Origin: Flexilinea flocculi
Lineage (GTDB): Bacteria > Chloroflexota > Anaerolineae > Anaerolineales > Anaerolineaceae
Reading direction: 5' to 3'
DNA: 64,000 nt
NCBI RefSeq assembly: GCF_001192795.1
Contig: NZ_DF968181.1
Span: 1,478,974 to 1,542,973 of the forward strand
The position numbers were made by a program, and so were the translations under genes. The notes beneath the pieces were generated by a model. The model searched no databases. It saw only the letters and a program-made list of their open reading frames with translations, and was not told where the DNA came from. Positions 51,878-61,363 of this stretch are shown one piece after another. How positions within the stretch are numbered: position 1 is the first letter of the stretch; each line of letters opens with the position of its first letter.

Positions 51878-52663
51878 TCAAAGATTTGAGGGGAGAATTC
51901 TCTGTGCAGCATCTCTATCTAAAAAGAGCGTACACCAGGGTGTGTCTTTTAGAATAGTTGCCGGACATTCATCATTGATATCCTGTATTTTTGTCTTCTC
52001 GACAGCTTCAGCTTTTCTCGATTCCGGAACCATACACAGCATTCTCTTCGCTGACCGCAATGCAGGAATCGTTAATGAGAGGGCATAAGTAGGCACTTCT
52101 TCGATAGCGTGAAAATGTCCTTCTCCTACCTGTTGTCGGCGTGATTTTTCAGCCAGACGGACTTTCTTAATAAATACCGGATCATCAAAATCAGCAAATG
52201 GAGGATCATTGAATGCGATGTGCCCGTTTTCTCCGATTCCCAGTGCGCATAAATCAGCAGGATTATCCCGCAGTAATTTTTCGTATGCCAGCATGTCTTC
52301 TCTTAAAGTATCCGGATTGCCAGGTACTGGATAAAACGCTTTAACTTTGTCAATATGATCCAGAAAATGTTTTTTCAAAAAATATGGGAAACTGGCAGTA
52401 TGACCAGCAGGAAGACCTACATATTCATCCATGTGGAAGACATTTACTTTTCCCCAATCAATCTGATCCAGTTCCCGCAGCGCTTTTAGAAAGGAAAGCT
52501 GAGAGTTGCCTGTCGCAATAATAATATTGGAAAAACCTTTTTCTTGTATCGCCTGATTAATGATTTCACGAGCTTCTAAAGCAGCAGCTTTTCCCATTTC
52601 ATCGTTTGTTTCATAAACAAAGACTGGAAGTTTTCCCCAAACATCTTGAAAAATTGGTTTCAT
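51878..52663 (-). CDS. nagB: glucosamine-6-phosphate deaminase (NagB family)
   Basis: The 261-residue protein converts glucosamine 6-phosphate to fructose 6-phosphate and ammonia. It has IIIATGNSQLSFLKAL, VNVFHMDEYVGLPAGH and ALGIGENGHIAFNDPP, the NagB active-site motif. Start at 52663 with AAAGGAA. It lies downstream of nagA with a cupin gene in between, so both amino-sugar steps are co-expressed. Length is close to the family norm (about 240-266). Confidence 0.92.
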   Translation of the reverse strand: MKPIFQDVWGKLPVFVYETNDEMGKAAALEAREIINQAIQEKGFSNIIIATGNSQLSFLKALRELDQIDWGKVNVFHMDEYVGLPAGHTASFPYFLKKHFLDHIDKVKAFYPVPGNPDTLREDMLAYEKLLRDNPADLCALGIGENGHIAFNDPPFADFDDPVFIKKVRLAEKSRRQQVGEGHFHAIEEVPTYALSLTIPALRSAKRMLCMVPESRKAEAVEKTKIQDINDECPATILKDTPWCTLFLDRDAAQRILPSNL

Positions 52664-52677
52664 TTTGCAATTTCCTT

Positions 52678-53028
52678 TTATTTGCATGAATAGTTGTTTA
52701 CATAGATGTATTGCATTTTTTCTCCGGCGCTCAAACGGACTCCGTGCAGCGTATTCAGCGGTATATTTACAATTGACGGTTCACTGATATGTATTTCCGA
52801 ATTTCCCAGAATAACTGTTCCGGATCCCGAGAGAATTACGTAAGCTTGCATCCAGTCAGAATGGGAATTGATTTCAGTTTCAGTAGGCCCTTCGAGCGTA
52901 ACAAGTCCCATAGAAATATTATTCCCTGCTATTCCTTTTGGCAGCAAATGTTTATAAACGATATTGGGACCACTCTCTTGTGTGTATTGTTCTAATTCTT
53001 CAAATGTTTTTATATAATTCGTGTTCAT
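52678..53028 (-). CDS. small cupin-domain protein
   Basis: The 116-residue protein is a single cupin: GLVTLEGPTETEINSHSDWMQAYVILSGSGTVILG and IVNIPLNTLHGVRLSAGEKMQYIYVN match the two cupin motifs, with His and Glu metal ligands partly kept. It may be a sugar-phosphate isomerase or binding protein. It sits between nagB and nagA (14- and 11-bp gaps). No specific function can be assigned. Confidence 0.78.
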   Translation of the reverse strand: MNTNYIKTFEELEQYTQESGPNIVYKHLLPKGIAGNNISMGLVTLEGPTETEINSHSDWMQAYVILSGSGTVILGNSEIHISEPSIVNIPLNTLHGVRLSAGEKMQYIYVNNYSCK

Positions 53029-53039
53029 ATGATTCCTTT

Positions 53040-54230
53040 TTAATTGACAGAATATACGGTAATACCTTTTTGAAACACTCTGACTGGTGTGAAATCATCA
53101 TTAAAAATGACCAAATCCGCAGAAAGGCCTGATTTTATGCTTCCAGTCTCCTGATCGATGTGAATAATTCTTGATGGTATTTCAGTGACCATCCGAATCG
53201 CATCCGGAATAGAAAGTCCGACTTTCTCAATGAGAACCGGTATTTCTCGATTTAATAGTGTTGTACTGCCTGCAAAACAACTCCGATCAGGAACCATACC
53301 GACACCGTCAGCAACTTCATAAATCTGATCTCCGACAGTAAAATGAGAACCTTCGGGTAATCCAGCGCCATTTAATGCGTCCGAAACTGCACAAAGAGAA
53401 CCTTTCTTTGACTGTACTGCAAGTTTCATTAAAGTAGGGGGTAAATGGCGATTATCTGCGATAATTTCTGCCGTTAATGATGGATTCGTCAGCGCAACCT
53501 CCAATAACCCCGGCTGACGCCAGGGACCATGGCGAACGACACTTGACATAGCGCTCCACAGATGCGTTACATGAGACGCTCCAGCATCTATTGCCGGAAT
53601 TATTTCTTTTTCAATCGCCATGGAATGACCTAAGGCTGCAATAATCCCTTTTGCTGTAATCTTTTTTATCGAATTAATGGCTCCCGGTAATTCCGGTGCA
53701 ATCATCAGCATTGAAAGCGCATCAGGAATTTCCAAAAGTTCCTCGATTGATCCATCATCCGGTATTCGCAATGTCGAGGCAGGAATGGCTCCATTAGCAG
53801 CCGGTGAGATATAGGGACTTTCCAGATAGGCACCCGTAATTTGGGACATTCCGATTGTCTGTGCTTTTTTCCAGGTTGCAATGAAGTCAAGCGAACGACA
53901 TAATTGCGGAATAGCGGCAGATACCAGTGTCGGTTGGAGCGTCGTAACACCGCAGGAGAGCGTTTTAGACAGGATGGTTTGAAACGCCGATTCGTCCGCT
54001 TCATTGAATGTATGATGGAGGCAGCCATGGATATGTAAATCGATCAAGCCCGGCGTAATGAATTTTTGCCTTGCATCGACACAATCATATTCATTTTTAT
54101 TAATGGAATCAATTTGGTCGATGGCTTTAATTTTTCCATCTGCAATCAATAAAGTTTTTCCTTCAAGAATTTGATCAGAAAGAATGATTTTTCCATGAAT
54201 AATTGCAGTTGGTTTACTGGCTATACTCAT
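53040..54230 (-). CDS. nagA: N-acetylglucosamine-6-phosphate deacetylase
   Basis: The 396-residue protein removes acetate from GlcNAc 6-phosphate. It has [16 protein letters not shown] (HxH metal site), [15 protein letters not shown] (family LEGPF, here Ser for Gly), [25 protein letters not shown] and CAVSDALN with the catalytic Asp. It overlaps oppF by 4 bp, so sugar import and deacetylation are coupled. The small changes at LESP could shift substrate preference to another N-acetyl hexosamine. Confidence 0.88.
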   Translation of the reverse strand: MSIASKPTAIIHGKIILSDQILEGKTLLIADGKIKAIDQIDSINKNEYDCVDARQKFITPGLIDLHIHGCLHHTFNEADESAFQTILSKTLSCGVTTLQPTLVSAAIPQLCRSLDFIATWKKAQTIGMSQITGAYLESPYISPAANGAIPASTLRIPDDGSIEELLEIPDALSMLMIAPELPGAINSIKKITAKGIIAALGHSMAIEKEIIPAIDAGASHVTHLWSAMSSVVRHGPWRQPGLLEVALTNPSLTAEIIADNRHLPPTLMKLAVQSKKGSLCAVSDALNGAGLPEGSHFTVGDQIYEVADGVGMVPDRSCFAGSTTLLNREIPVLIEKVGLSIPDAIRMVTEIPSRIIHIDQETGSIKSGLSADLVIFNDDFTPVRVFQKGITVYSVN

Positions 54231-55270
54231 TTTTTCAGCCCTTCCAACGATAATTCTTCTGCTCTATGACAGGCAGTCCAGTGATTTGGTGAGATTTCTC
54301 TCAATTCCGGAACTTCAGCTTTACACCGATCTTTGCAGTAGCTGCATCTGGGATGAAAGTAACAACCGCTTGGCGGATTTGCCGGGCTGGGAACTTCGCC
54401 GGGAAGTCCTTTGCGATCCTGCTGCAATCTTGGATCCGCAATCGGAACTGCTGCCATCAACGCTTCTGAATATGGATGACGGGGATTGTAATACAGTTCC
54501 TCAGTCGGTGCAGTTTCAACAATTTTTCCGACGTACATTACGGTAACGCGGTCGCATATATGCCGTACTACAGAAAGATCATGTGCAACGAACAAATAGG
54601 TAAGCCCCATGTCTTCCATTAATTCCATTAATAAATTTAAGACTTGTGCCTGAACGGAAACGTCCAAAGCCGAAACTGGCTCATCTGCCACAACAAGTCT
54701 TGGCTGAAGCGCCAGTGCACGCGCTATACCGATCCGTTGTCTCTGTCCGCCGCTAAATGAATGAGGATACCTGACCATATATTCAGGTCGTAAGCCAACT
54801 TTTTTTAATAAATCGACAACGCGTTCTTCTCTTTCTTTGCGATTTCGAATTCCGTTTACCAGCATCGGTTCGCTGATAATATCAAAAATGTTCATGCGTG
54901 GATTCAAAGAACCAAAGGGGTCTTGAAATATCATTTGCATTTCTGGCCGCATCGGGCGAAGATCTTTATCCGACAAATGCGCAAGATCGACATATTCCTG
55001 CTTTTTATTGCGAAAGAAGATTTCACCTGCAGTCGGTTCATAAGCCCGCAGGATACATCGGGATGCGGTAGTCTTTCCGCAACCAGACTCCCCGACCAAT
55101 CCGAGTGTTTCGCCTTCGTTAACATAGAGATTTAAATCATCAACAGCCTTGACATCCCCAATATGTTTCTTAAAAATCCCGCTGGTGATGGGAAAATATT
55201 TTTTCAGATGATTGACTTCCAGGAGTCTTTCAGCAGGAATATTTCTTTGAGTAAAAGTTATATCGCTCAT
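54227..55270 (-). CDS. oligopeptide/oligosaccharide ABC transporter ATP-binding protein (OppF type)
   Basis: The 347-residue ATPase has Walker [17 protein letters not shown], signature [18 protein letters not shown], Walker [13 protein letters not shown] and the C-terminal Opp/Dpp extension with cysteines [14 protein letters not shown] that bind an iron-sulfur cluster in related proteins. It pairs with the OppD-type ATPase encoded before it (4-bp overlap). In this cluster the transported ligand is more likely an oligosaccharide than a peptide. Confidence 0.93.
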   Translation of the reverse strand: MSDITFTQRNIPAERLLEVNHLKKYFPITSGIFKKHIGDVKAVDDLNLYVNEGETLGLVGESGCGKTTASRCILRAYEPTAGEIFFRNKKQEYVDLAHLSDKDLRPMRPEMQMIFQDPFGSLNPRMNIFDIISEPMLVNGIRNRKEREERVVDLLKKVGLRPEYMVRYPHSFSGGQRQRIGIARALALQPRLVVADEPVSALDVSVQAQVLNLLMELMEDMGLTYLFVAHDLSVVRHICDRVTVMYVGKIVETAPTEELYYNPRHPYSEALMAAVPIADPRLQQDRKGLPGEVPSPANPPSGCYFHPRCSYCKDRCKAEVPELREISPNHWTACHRAEELSLEGLKK

Positions 55271-56292
55271 CTGTTGTTAACCTCGTTTTTTTCGTAGCGG
55301 AAACAACTGGCAAATTGTTGATCTCCCACAATATACTCAACAGGCAGCTCGACATCGCATTTTCCTTTGATTGCATCAATGCAACGCGGATGGAATGGGC
55401 AGCCTTTCGGCTTATTAAAGGGATGGGGAATCGAACCGGTGATGGTTGGCAGTTTTGTTTTCGTGGTTTTTTGCGCTGACGGAATAGATCGCAGCAGTGC
55501 CTGTGTGTAAGGGTGTTTTGGATTGTGGAATATGGCATCGACTGGTCCTTTTTCCATTACACGACCAAGATACATCACGACGACATATTGTGCCATTTGC
55601 GCAATAACACCCAAATCATGTGTGATAAACAGAATGGACATCTCTCTTTGACGCTGTAAATCTTTTAGCAACCTTAGAATTTGTGCTTGTGTTGTGACAT
55701 CAATTGCAGTGGTTGGTTCATCCGCAACCAGAAGTCGGGGATTCCCAGCAATTGCCATGGCAATGATCGCTCTTTGACGGAGTCCTCCTGACAACTGCCA
55801 TGAATATGAATCTACTCTTTTCTCCGGCATGGACATCCCGACAGATTTGAGCGATTGTACACAGATTTCTCGTGCTTCATTTTTATTGACGTTGCAGTGA
55901 AGCATAATTGCTTCCATAATCTGGTTGCCGATAGTGTGAACCGGACTAAAAGCAGCCATCGGCTCCTGCGGAATCAGAGCAATTTCGCCACCACGTACCG
56001 CACGAATTTCTTTTCCTTTCTCGTTCATAGCAGTCAGATCGAGGTATTCATCCGGATGATCGCGCTTGCTTAGAAGAACTTGCCCTCCCATAATTCTCCC
56101 GGGTGGTTCGACAATTCTGAGGATCGATTTCATCGTTACCGATTTTCCACAACCTGATTCGCCGACAATTCCCAATACCTGACCTTTGTAAGCGTCAAAC
56201 GAGACACCATCAACCGACTTAACGATTCCTTCATCTAAATGAAAGTAAACTTGTAAATCACGTACAGATAATAATGGTTTTTGATCAGTCAT
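55267..56292 (-). CDS. oligopeptide/oligosaccharide ABC transporter ATP-binding protein (OppD type)
   Basis: The 341-residue ATPase contains Walker [17 protein letters not shown], signature [18 protein letters not shown], Walker [14 protein letters not shown] and the Opp-type C-terminal region with CPFHPRC and CFRY. It is encoded 8 bp after OppC and overlaps OppF, as usual for these paired ATPases. Gene order B-C-D-F with the binding protein first is classic for this importer class. Confidence 0.93.
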   Translation of the reverse strand: MTDQKPLLSVRDLQVYFHLDEGIVKSVDGVSFDAYKGQVLGIVGESGCGKSVTMKSILRIVEPPGRIMGGQVLLSKRDHPDEYLDLTAMNEKGKEIRAVRGGEIALIPQEPMAAFSPVHTIGNQIMEAIMLHCNVNKNEAREICVQSLKSVGMSMPEKRVDSYSWQLSGGLRQRAIIAMAIAGNPRLLVADEPTTAIDVTTQAQILRLLKDLQRQREMSILFITHDLGVIAQMAQYVVVMYLGRVMEKGPVDAIFHNPKHPYTQALLRSIPSAQKTTKTKLPTITGSIPHPFNKPKGCPFHPRCIDAIKGKCDVELPVEYIVGDQQFASCFRYEKNEVNNR

Positions 56293-56300
56293 TTTTGCTC

Positions 56301-57473
56301 CTATTTACTGTACGGATCAGCTGCATCACGCAAACCGTCTCCGGCAAGATTGAACATAAGTACCGCAATGACGACTACTAAACCAGGAATCATCAGCCAG
56401 GGCGCTTGAGCCATCGTTTTTACATTTTGAGCTTCCTGAAGCATAACGCCGTAACTGATTGCAGGCGGTCTGAGCCCAAGGCCAAGAAAACTCAAAGAGG
56501 TCTCATTGACAATCATCTGTGGAATCATCAGGGTTCCAGTTGCAATGATGTGACTTAAGAAAGTTGGAACCATGTGGTTGGCGATAATGCGAAACTTACT
56601 GCAGCCAATTAATTCTGCTGCCAAAACATAATCTTCTTCACGAATGGACAAGAATTTTCCTCGGACTTCACGCCCTAAGGTTGTCCAGCCTAATAAGGAA
56701 AGAATCACAGTAATTGCAAAAAATCGTTGTTCGGATGACCAGTTTCGCGGCAATGCTGCTGTCATTGCCATCCAAATTGGGACATAAGGCACGGAATTTA
56801 AAATTTCTATGAGTCGCTGAATAATCATGTCCGCCGTTCCGCCAAAATAACCGCTGATTCCACCGAGCAGCACACCTAACAACACGCTGATCAGAACAGA
56901 AACCATACCAACGGTCAAGGATGTTTTTGTCGCGTACATCAGACGCGACCATTGGTCTCTGCCCATTCGATCGGAGCCTAAAATGAAAATACGTGTTGAT
57001 GCGTCTGCCGGAACAAGTAAATGACGTTCTGTATTCCAGAAAAGGAATTTCCATTGGAATCCTTTTCCAAAAAATTGAACGTCAACCGATTGAGCAGGAT
57101 CAGAAACCCATTCCATGGCCAGCGTTTTCATGTTTCTTTTACCGACTAATTTTTCAGCCCAAAGATCAACTTTCCCATCTTTAAAAAAGTGGATTTTTTG
57201 AATGGGAATATATGCCTCACGCGCATTCGTCTTTTCGGAATACTGATTTGCATAGAAATCAGGGAAAATAATAATGGTCAGAACGAAGAATAAAAGGAAT
57301 AAACTGATAACTGCGAGACGATTCTTGCGATAACGCCACCAGACAAGCTTCCAGTTTGACGCAACGGATACTTTTTCTTCACTTGCCGAAGATGAAAATT
57401 CTTCTGCGTTTTCTTTGTCCGCAATCATAGTAAATTCGTTTTGTTTGGATGAGGATCCTTTTTTTTGTGTCAT
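56301..57473 (-). CDS. ABC transporter permease (OppC/DppC type) with enlarged periplasmic loop
   Basis: The 390-residue permease has an N-terminal cytoplasmic tail rich in Ser/Glu, a first helix (about 53-75), then an outside loop of about 110 residues, longer than in DppC, holding DRMGRDQWSRLMYATKTSL, the motif before the permease domain. The EAA loop is YVLAAELIGCSKFRIIANHMVP. This loop form is common in the sugar-type OppC proteins that go with ~640-residue binding proteins. 6 bp separate it from oppB. Confidence 0.9.
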   Translation of the reverse strand: MTQKKGSSSKQNEFTMIADKENAEEFSSSASEEKVSVASNWKLVWWRYRKNRLAVISLFLLFFVLTIIIFPDFYANQYSEKTNAREAYIPIQKIHFFKDGKVDLWAEKLVGKRNMKTLAMEWVSDPAQSVDVQFFGKGFQWKFLFWNTERHLLVPADASTRIFILGSDRMGRDQWSRLMYATKTSLTVGMVSVLISVLLGVLLGGISGYFGGTADMIIQRLIEILNSVPYVPIWMAMTAALPRNWSSEQRFFAITVILSLLGWTTLGREVRGKFLSIREEDYVLAAELIGCSKFRIIANHMVPTFLSHIIATGTLMIPQMIVNETSLSFLGLGLRPPAISYGVMLQEAQNVKTMAQAPWLMIPGLVVVIAVLMFNLAGDGLRDAADPYSK

Positions 57474-57479
57474 TTTCCT

Positions 57480-58463
57480 TTACTCCATTCGAATGCGGGG
57501 ATCAACCCATACCAACAACATATCGGAAAGAATCGTTCCTATAATTGCCAAAAGACAATAAACCAACAAAATAGATCCGGAGAGATACATATCCTGCATG
57601 GATAATGCTTGCAGTAATAAGGGACCGATATTTTGAAGATTCATAACGGTAGCAACAACCAGAGAACCCGAAAAAAGCTGCGGTATATAATTGCCAATGG
57701 TACTGACCAGGGGGTTAATTGCTAACCGGACTGGATATTTCATAACAAGAGCCCATTCAGACATACCTTTTGCTCTGCCGGTAATCATATAAGGTTTCCC
57801 GAGTTCATCCAGTAAATTCGCTCTCATAATGCGTGTAAGCCTTGCGGAACCACCCAAAGCTAATATCAGTGATGGCAGCCAGATATGGCTTAACAAATCG
57901 CCAACCTTAGCCCAACTCCATGGCGCCATTTCATATTTCGGCGAAAAAAGACCGACCAGATTTAATCCCCAGAGATCATAACAAATCCACATAAGAAGCA
58001 ATGCCAGGAAAAAATTCGGAATAGCAACGCCGATGTAGTTGATAACCGTAAAGAAATAATCACCAATTGAATTCTTATGCGTTGCTGAATAGATTCCTGC
58101 GGGGATCGCAATCAGCCAGGATAGTATAAAAGAAAAGAATGCAAGCAAGACAGTCAGGCCAATTCTGTCACCAATCAATTTTGTGTTCGGGAGCATATAA
58201 AGCAATGACAATCCCATGTCTCCATGCAGTAGCTTGCCCATCCAGCGAATGTATTGAATATGCATGGGTTTATCCAAGCCATAATCAATGCGCATTAAAT
58301 TGAGCTGTTCATTATCCATCGATGATCCTGATCCGGCAAGAATAGCTGAATAGGTCGTCATGAAATCACCCGGAGGGGCCTGAATCAAGAAGAAAATGAC
58401 GATAGAAAAAACGAGTAACAATAACGGAATGACGAGTAATCTTTTTGCGATATAACTTGCCAT
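57480..58463 (-). CDS. ABC transporter permease (OppB/DppB type)
   Basis: The 327-residue permease begins MASYIAKRLLVIPLLLLVFSIV, a first helix followed by PPGDFM and a short outside domain with YGLDKPMHIQYIRWM, then five helices and the EAA-like loop GKPYMITGRAKGMSEWALVMKYPVR. GGAG lies before the start. The binding-protein gene lies 379 bp upstream, with two dispersed repeats in between, which may lower permease expression. Confidence 0.92.
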   Translation of the reverse strand: MASYIAKRLLVIPLLLLVFSIVIFFLIQAPPGDFMTTYSAILAGSGSSMDNEQLNLMRIDYGLDKPMHIQYIRWMGKLLHGDMGLSLLYMLPNTKLIGDRIGLTVLLAFFSFILSWLIAIPAGIYSATHKNSIGDYFFTVINYIGVAIPNFFLALLLMWICYDLWGLNLVGLFSPKYEMAPWSWAKVGDLLSHIWLPSLILALGGSARLTRIMRANLLDELGKPYMITGRAKGMSEWALVMKYPVRLAINPLVSTIGNYIPQLFSGSLVVATVMNLQNIGPLLLQALSMQDMYLSGSILLVYCLLAIIGTILSDMLLVWVDPRIRME

Positions 58464-58503
58464 TTATCCTCCTTGAAAATGATTTCTACATACTGAATCA
58501 TTC

Positions 58504-58590
58504 TGTTGTTGATAATTTCTTTTCTTACAGTCAATCTTATTGACTGGTAAATTTCTCAAAGAGAACTATAAAAAGAAATTATTAACAACA
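58504..58590. repeat. dispersed intergenic repeat, copy 18, long nested stem
   Basis: A 20-bp inner stem with one mismatch, TGTTGTTGATAATTTCTTTT (58504-58523) and AAAAGAAATTATTAACAACA (58571-58590). Inside it CAGTCAA/TTGACTG (58530-58548) forms a second hairpin. Outer ends are not clear. It lies 41 bp upstream of the oppB start. Confidence 0.65.
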
Positions 58591-58616
58591 AAACCTTCCT
58601 GCAAATCGAATCGATA

Positions 58617-58722
58617 CCAGTTGTTCGAAATATGGGGAGGTTTCTTTGTTGTTATTTTTTTTACGCAAAAAATAAAAACATCATAACAACAAATTTTTCA
58701 CCCTTTTTTCAAATAACAAATC
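58617..58722. repeat. dispersed intergenic repeat, copy 19
   Basis: The left end CCAGTTGTTCGAAATATGGG is clear; inner arms TTTGTTGTTAT and ATAACAACAAA enclose the TTTACGCAAAAAA loop. The right end (CCCTTTTTTCAAATAAC) is diverged. It follows copy 18 by 26 bp. Confidence 0.65.
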
Positions 58723-58796
58723 TATTTTTAAAATTACTGAATTGGTATTCTTATAAGCTTATTTTTCAAGATAATAAATCAATGTTATTGAAAGTT

Positions 58797-58825
58797 ACAG
58801 GTGGGTGAGGGGTCCACCCACCTGT
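58797..58825. other. GC-rich hairpin 18 bp after the solute-binding-protein stop
   Basis: ACAGGTGGGTG (58797-58807) pairs perfectly with CACCCACCTGT (58815-58825). On the minus strand no T run follows, so it is more likely to protect the 3' end of the binding-protein mRNA than to terminate fully. It is the most GC-rich element in its gap. Confidence 0.6.
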
Positions 58826-58842
58826 GTGAAAAAAAATAAATG

Positions 58843-60771
58843 TTATTTCGTGAAATAGAATTGTTCTGCTCGACCATTTCCTGGAGTGCGGAGCGGCCAG
58901 TCATTTCCGAGTGTGTCAGCAGCCGGAACGTTGGCTAAGTTCACATTGATCACTGCGACACCCTGAATCAATGGAGTAAGACCAACCAGACCAATTTCAT
59001 AACAGCCTTCTGACCAGATTCTGAACAGTTCTTTTCCTAATTCAGCCTGTTTTTCAGGATCGACATGTTTCGCTTCATCAATGATATCCATGATGCGTTT
59101 GAAATCAGCATTTGGTTCATAACCTTCTGCACCATTCGAGTTGAGCCATGTTCTGGCTGCCGTAGCAATACAGACACCCGGGCTTGTGCGAGGATCAAAT
59201 TTTGGAGCTCCGGTGAACGGGAATCCGGTGGTGTCCTCATTCCAAATTTCAGTCATGAGTTCATTGGAATCGCGTTTTGCGAAGTGGTTGGTTCGTTCAT
59301 TTTCTACGACAACACCTTCGATACCAATTCCCTTCCAGTCTTCGGCAACCATTTGGGCAATATCACCCCAGTTTGCGAACTGCGGGGCATAAGCAATTTC
59401 GATCATACAGCGTGATCCGTCCGGCATCAAACGATATCCTTCAGCATCTCGCTTGGTCAGGCCAAGATTATCGAGCAGCTCGTTGGATTTTGCCTGATCA
59501 TATTCTGTATATTTGAAGGCGTATTCATCGCCAGGATAATATGGGCTGGTGTTTCTTGGAACTGGCTGTCGTGCTTCACCAACGCCCAGGAAGGCACTCT
59601 GGATAATTTCTTCACGATCGATACCAATTGACAATGCAACCCGAAAATCATGATTTTGGAACAGCTTCATGTATTCCGGATCTTTGTCATAGTAATAGTT
59701 GATGGACAGGGCTGCGTCAACTCCGCCGAAGGTCGGCCATAAGCGGACATCGTATTTACCGGATTTTCCTGCTTCTTCAACCAATGCCGGGTAGTTTTGC
59801 ATGATCACATGGCGGTCCTGCATATCCAGTTCACCCTGAATCACAGCCATATTCAATGCATCAATGCTTTGATAGGTGATGAAATTGATTTGATCAATAT
59901 AAGGAAGCTGCTGACCGGCTGTGTCAACAATCGGATAATACGGATTGCGGACAAGCGTATAAATCGGGTCGTTAATGGTCGTGACGGACATCCAGGCTGC
60001 CATGACTGGGCGGGCAGGATTGCGGAAAGGAGCCTGACGATTTTCGAATAACTGTTTCCAGGTTTCGAAAGATTCTTTTTTCGCCATTTCATTCAGTTCG
60101 TCTACGTTGGTATAGGACGCATGGAATTGCTTTAAGTATGCTGAAGGCAGGAACATCGGGATGAGGTTGTCTCGATTGTCCATGGCTGCAACTTCCATCG
60201 GAACCGTTGTAATGGGATCCTTCCAGGTAAAGACCACTGTATAATCATCCGGCGCAGTGACCTCAACCAGTGAACCATCCGAGTTGTATAACCAGGGGAG
60301 TTTGGCAGGTTTTAATTCTGGATTGCAATAAACGTCATTAAACCAGAATAGTATATCTGCCGAGGTAAAGGGAGAACCGTCAGACCATTTTGCGCCTTTT
60401 AGCATCTCAAATGTCCAAACTTTATAATCCTCGCTGGGAGTTAAAGCTTTGATCAAATGAGGATACGTAGATGTTCCATCCTGTGAAAAACGGACCAGGG
60501 AATCATACATCCATCGTACATAACTGTTATGATCATTCGGACCGGTAATGCCACGACGAAGCGTACCGCCGTAAACACCGACTGACTCCAGCGGGGTTTC
60601 GACAAGTGGTTCTTCCGGAAGGCGATCCTTAAGCGCAGGCAGTTCGCCGGCAGCAACTTTTTCTGCCAGCATAGGGGCTTCGCTGTAATCAACAGCGGAG
60701 ACGATACCGACAGCAGCAATTACTAAGACAAATGTCAATAGTAATCCGAAAACAATACTTCTTCGATTCAT
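58843..60771 (-). CDS. ABC transporter substrate-binding protein, family 5 (oligosaccharide type likely)
   Basis: The 642-residue protein has a signal peptide (SIVFGLLLTFVLVIAAVGIVSA) with no lipobox cysteine, then EKVAAGELPALKDRLPEEPLVE and GVYGGTLRRG, a layout seen in the long family-5 proteins that bind plant or host oligosaccharides in Thermotoga and relatives. KWSDGSPFTSADILFWFND is the family-5 signature. GGAGG is a very strong ribosome-binding site. Ligand by context: an oligosaccharide with uronic acid and N-acetylhexosamine; this is inference. Confidence 0.87.
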   Translation of the reverse strand: MNRRSIVFGLLLTFVLVIAAVGIVSAVDYSEAPMLAEKVAAGELPALKDRLPEEPLVETPLESVGVYGGTLRRGITGPNDHNSYVRWMYDSLVRFSQDGTSTYPHLIKALTPSEDYKVWTFEMLKGAKWSDGSPFTSADILFWFNDVYCNPELKPAKLPWLYNSDGSLVEVTAPDDYTVVFTWKDPITTVPMEVAAMDNRDNLIPMFLPSAYLKQFHASYTNVDELNEMAKKESFETWKQLFENRQAPFRNPARPVMAAWMSVTTINDPIYTLVRNPYYPIVDTAGQQLPYIDQINFITYQSIDALNMAVIQGELDMQDRHVIMQNYPALVEEAGKSGKYDVRLWPTFGGVDAALSINYYYDKDPEYMKLFQNHDFRVALSIGIDREEIIQSAFLGVGEARQPVPRNTSPYYPGDEYAFKYTEYDQAKSNELLDNLGLTKRDAEGYRLMPDGSRCMIEIAYAPQFANWGDIAQMVAEDWKGIGIEGVVVENERTNHFAKRDSNELMTEIWNEDTTGFPFTGAPKFDPRTSPGVCIATAARTWLNSNGAEGYEPNADFKRIMDIIDEAKHVDPEKQAELGKELFRIWSEGCYEIGLVGLTPLIQGVAVINVNLANVPAADTLGNDWPLRTPGNGRAEQFYFTK

Positions 60772-60788
60772 TTTTTTCCTCCTAACAA

Positions 60789-60818
60789 ATTATGAATGTC
60801 ATTTTGACTTCAAATCAA
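60789..60818 (-). promoter_or_regulatory. candidate promoter of the solute-binding-protein gene
   Basis: On the minus strand TTGATT and CATAAT are separated by 18 bp, just after the terminator at 60822-60845 and shortly before the GGAGG of the binding-protein gene. The leader would be very short, about 10-15 nt. Confidence 0.4.
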
Positions 60819-60821
60819 AAA

Positions 60822-60845
60822 AGACGTGACAGCTTGTCAGCGTCT
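60822..60845 (-). terminator. intrinsic terminator at the end of the cupin gene
   Basis: AGACGCTGACA and TGTCACGTCT pair on the minus strand around AGC with one bulge, followed by TTTTTTGATTT. It overlaps the cupin stop codon and would separate lacI-cupin from the transporter operon. Confidence 0.6.
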
Positions 60846-61292
60846 ATCCTCACGAATTATATTAAAGTCCCAGCCCAGTTGATCACATAGGTTTTTAACA
60901 TGAGAATCCCAGGTCGGTTCTTCTGGATTAAAGCCGTTTGGGAAACAATCAACACATAAATACCGTACACCCTCTTTATTGAGTGCTGTAACCCGATGCC
61001 AGGTATGCGGGGGAATTCGAATTACCTGTCCGGGGATGATTTCAAAAAATTCTGATTCTGACGATCCGTCCTCTTTTATCTCTAATTTTCCAACGCCCTG
61101 AATCATATAAAAAATTTGTTCGGCATCATCATGCTTATGAAAAGGAGGTGCTTCTTTTTCATCTAATAAGACCATGAAAACCTCGGAAGATGCTGTTTCC
61201 TCACGAGGAATTGTCAGATCATTGATATGAGTTGGGTAACGATAACGAATAATTTTTCCTTCGGTCTCAAAAACATATTTTTTCTTTTCCAT
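60837..61292 (-). CDS. cupin-domain protein
   Basis: The 151-residue protein has the cupin pattern APPFHKHDDAEQIFYMIQGVGKLEI (two His and Glu ligands) and PGQVIRIPPHTWHRVTAL (third His). All the usual metal ligands are present. It may bind or isomerise a sugar or uronate. It lies between lacI and the binding-protein gene, ends at a terminator, and may be co-transcribed with lacI. No closer function can be named. Confidence 0.82.
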   Translation of the reverse strand: MEKKKYVFETEGKIIRYRYPTHINDLTIPREETASSEVFMVLLDEKEAPPFHKHDDAEQIFYMIQGVGKLEIKEDGSSESEFFEIIPGQVIRIPPHTWHRVTALNKEGVRYLCVDCFPNGFNPEEPTWDSHVKNLCDQLGWDFNIIREDRR

Positions 61293-61363
61293 CTTTTTCT
61301 AATTCTCCATTGATTTTCTCGGAATGAGATCCAATTTTCTTTATTATGATTTGTAAGAATTAT

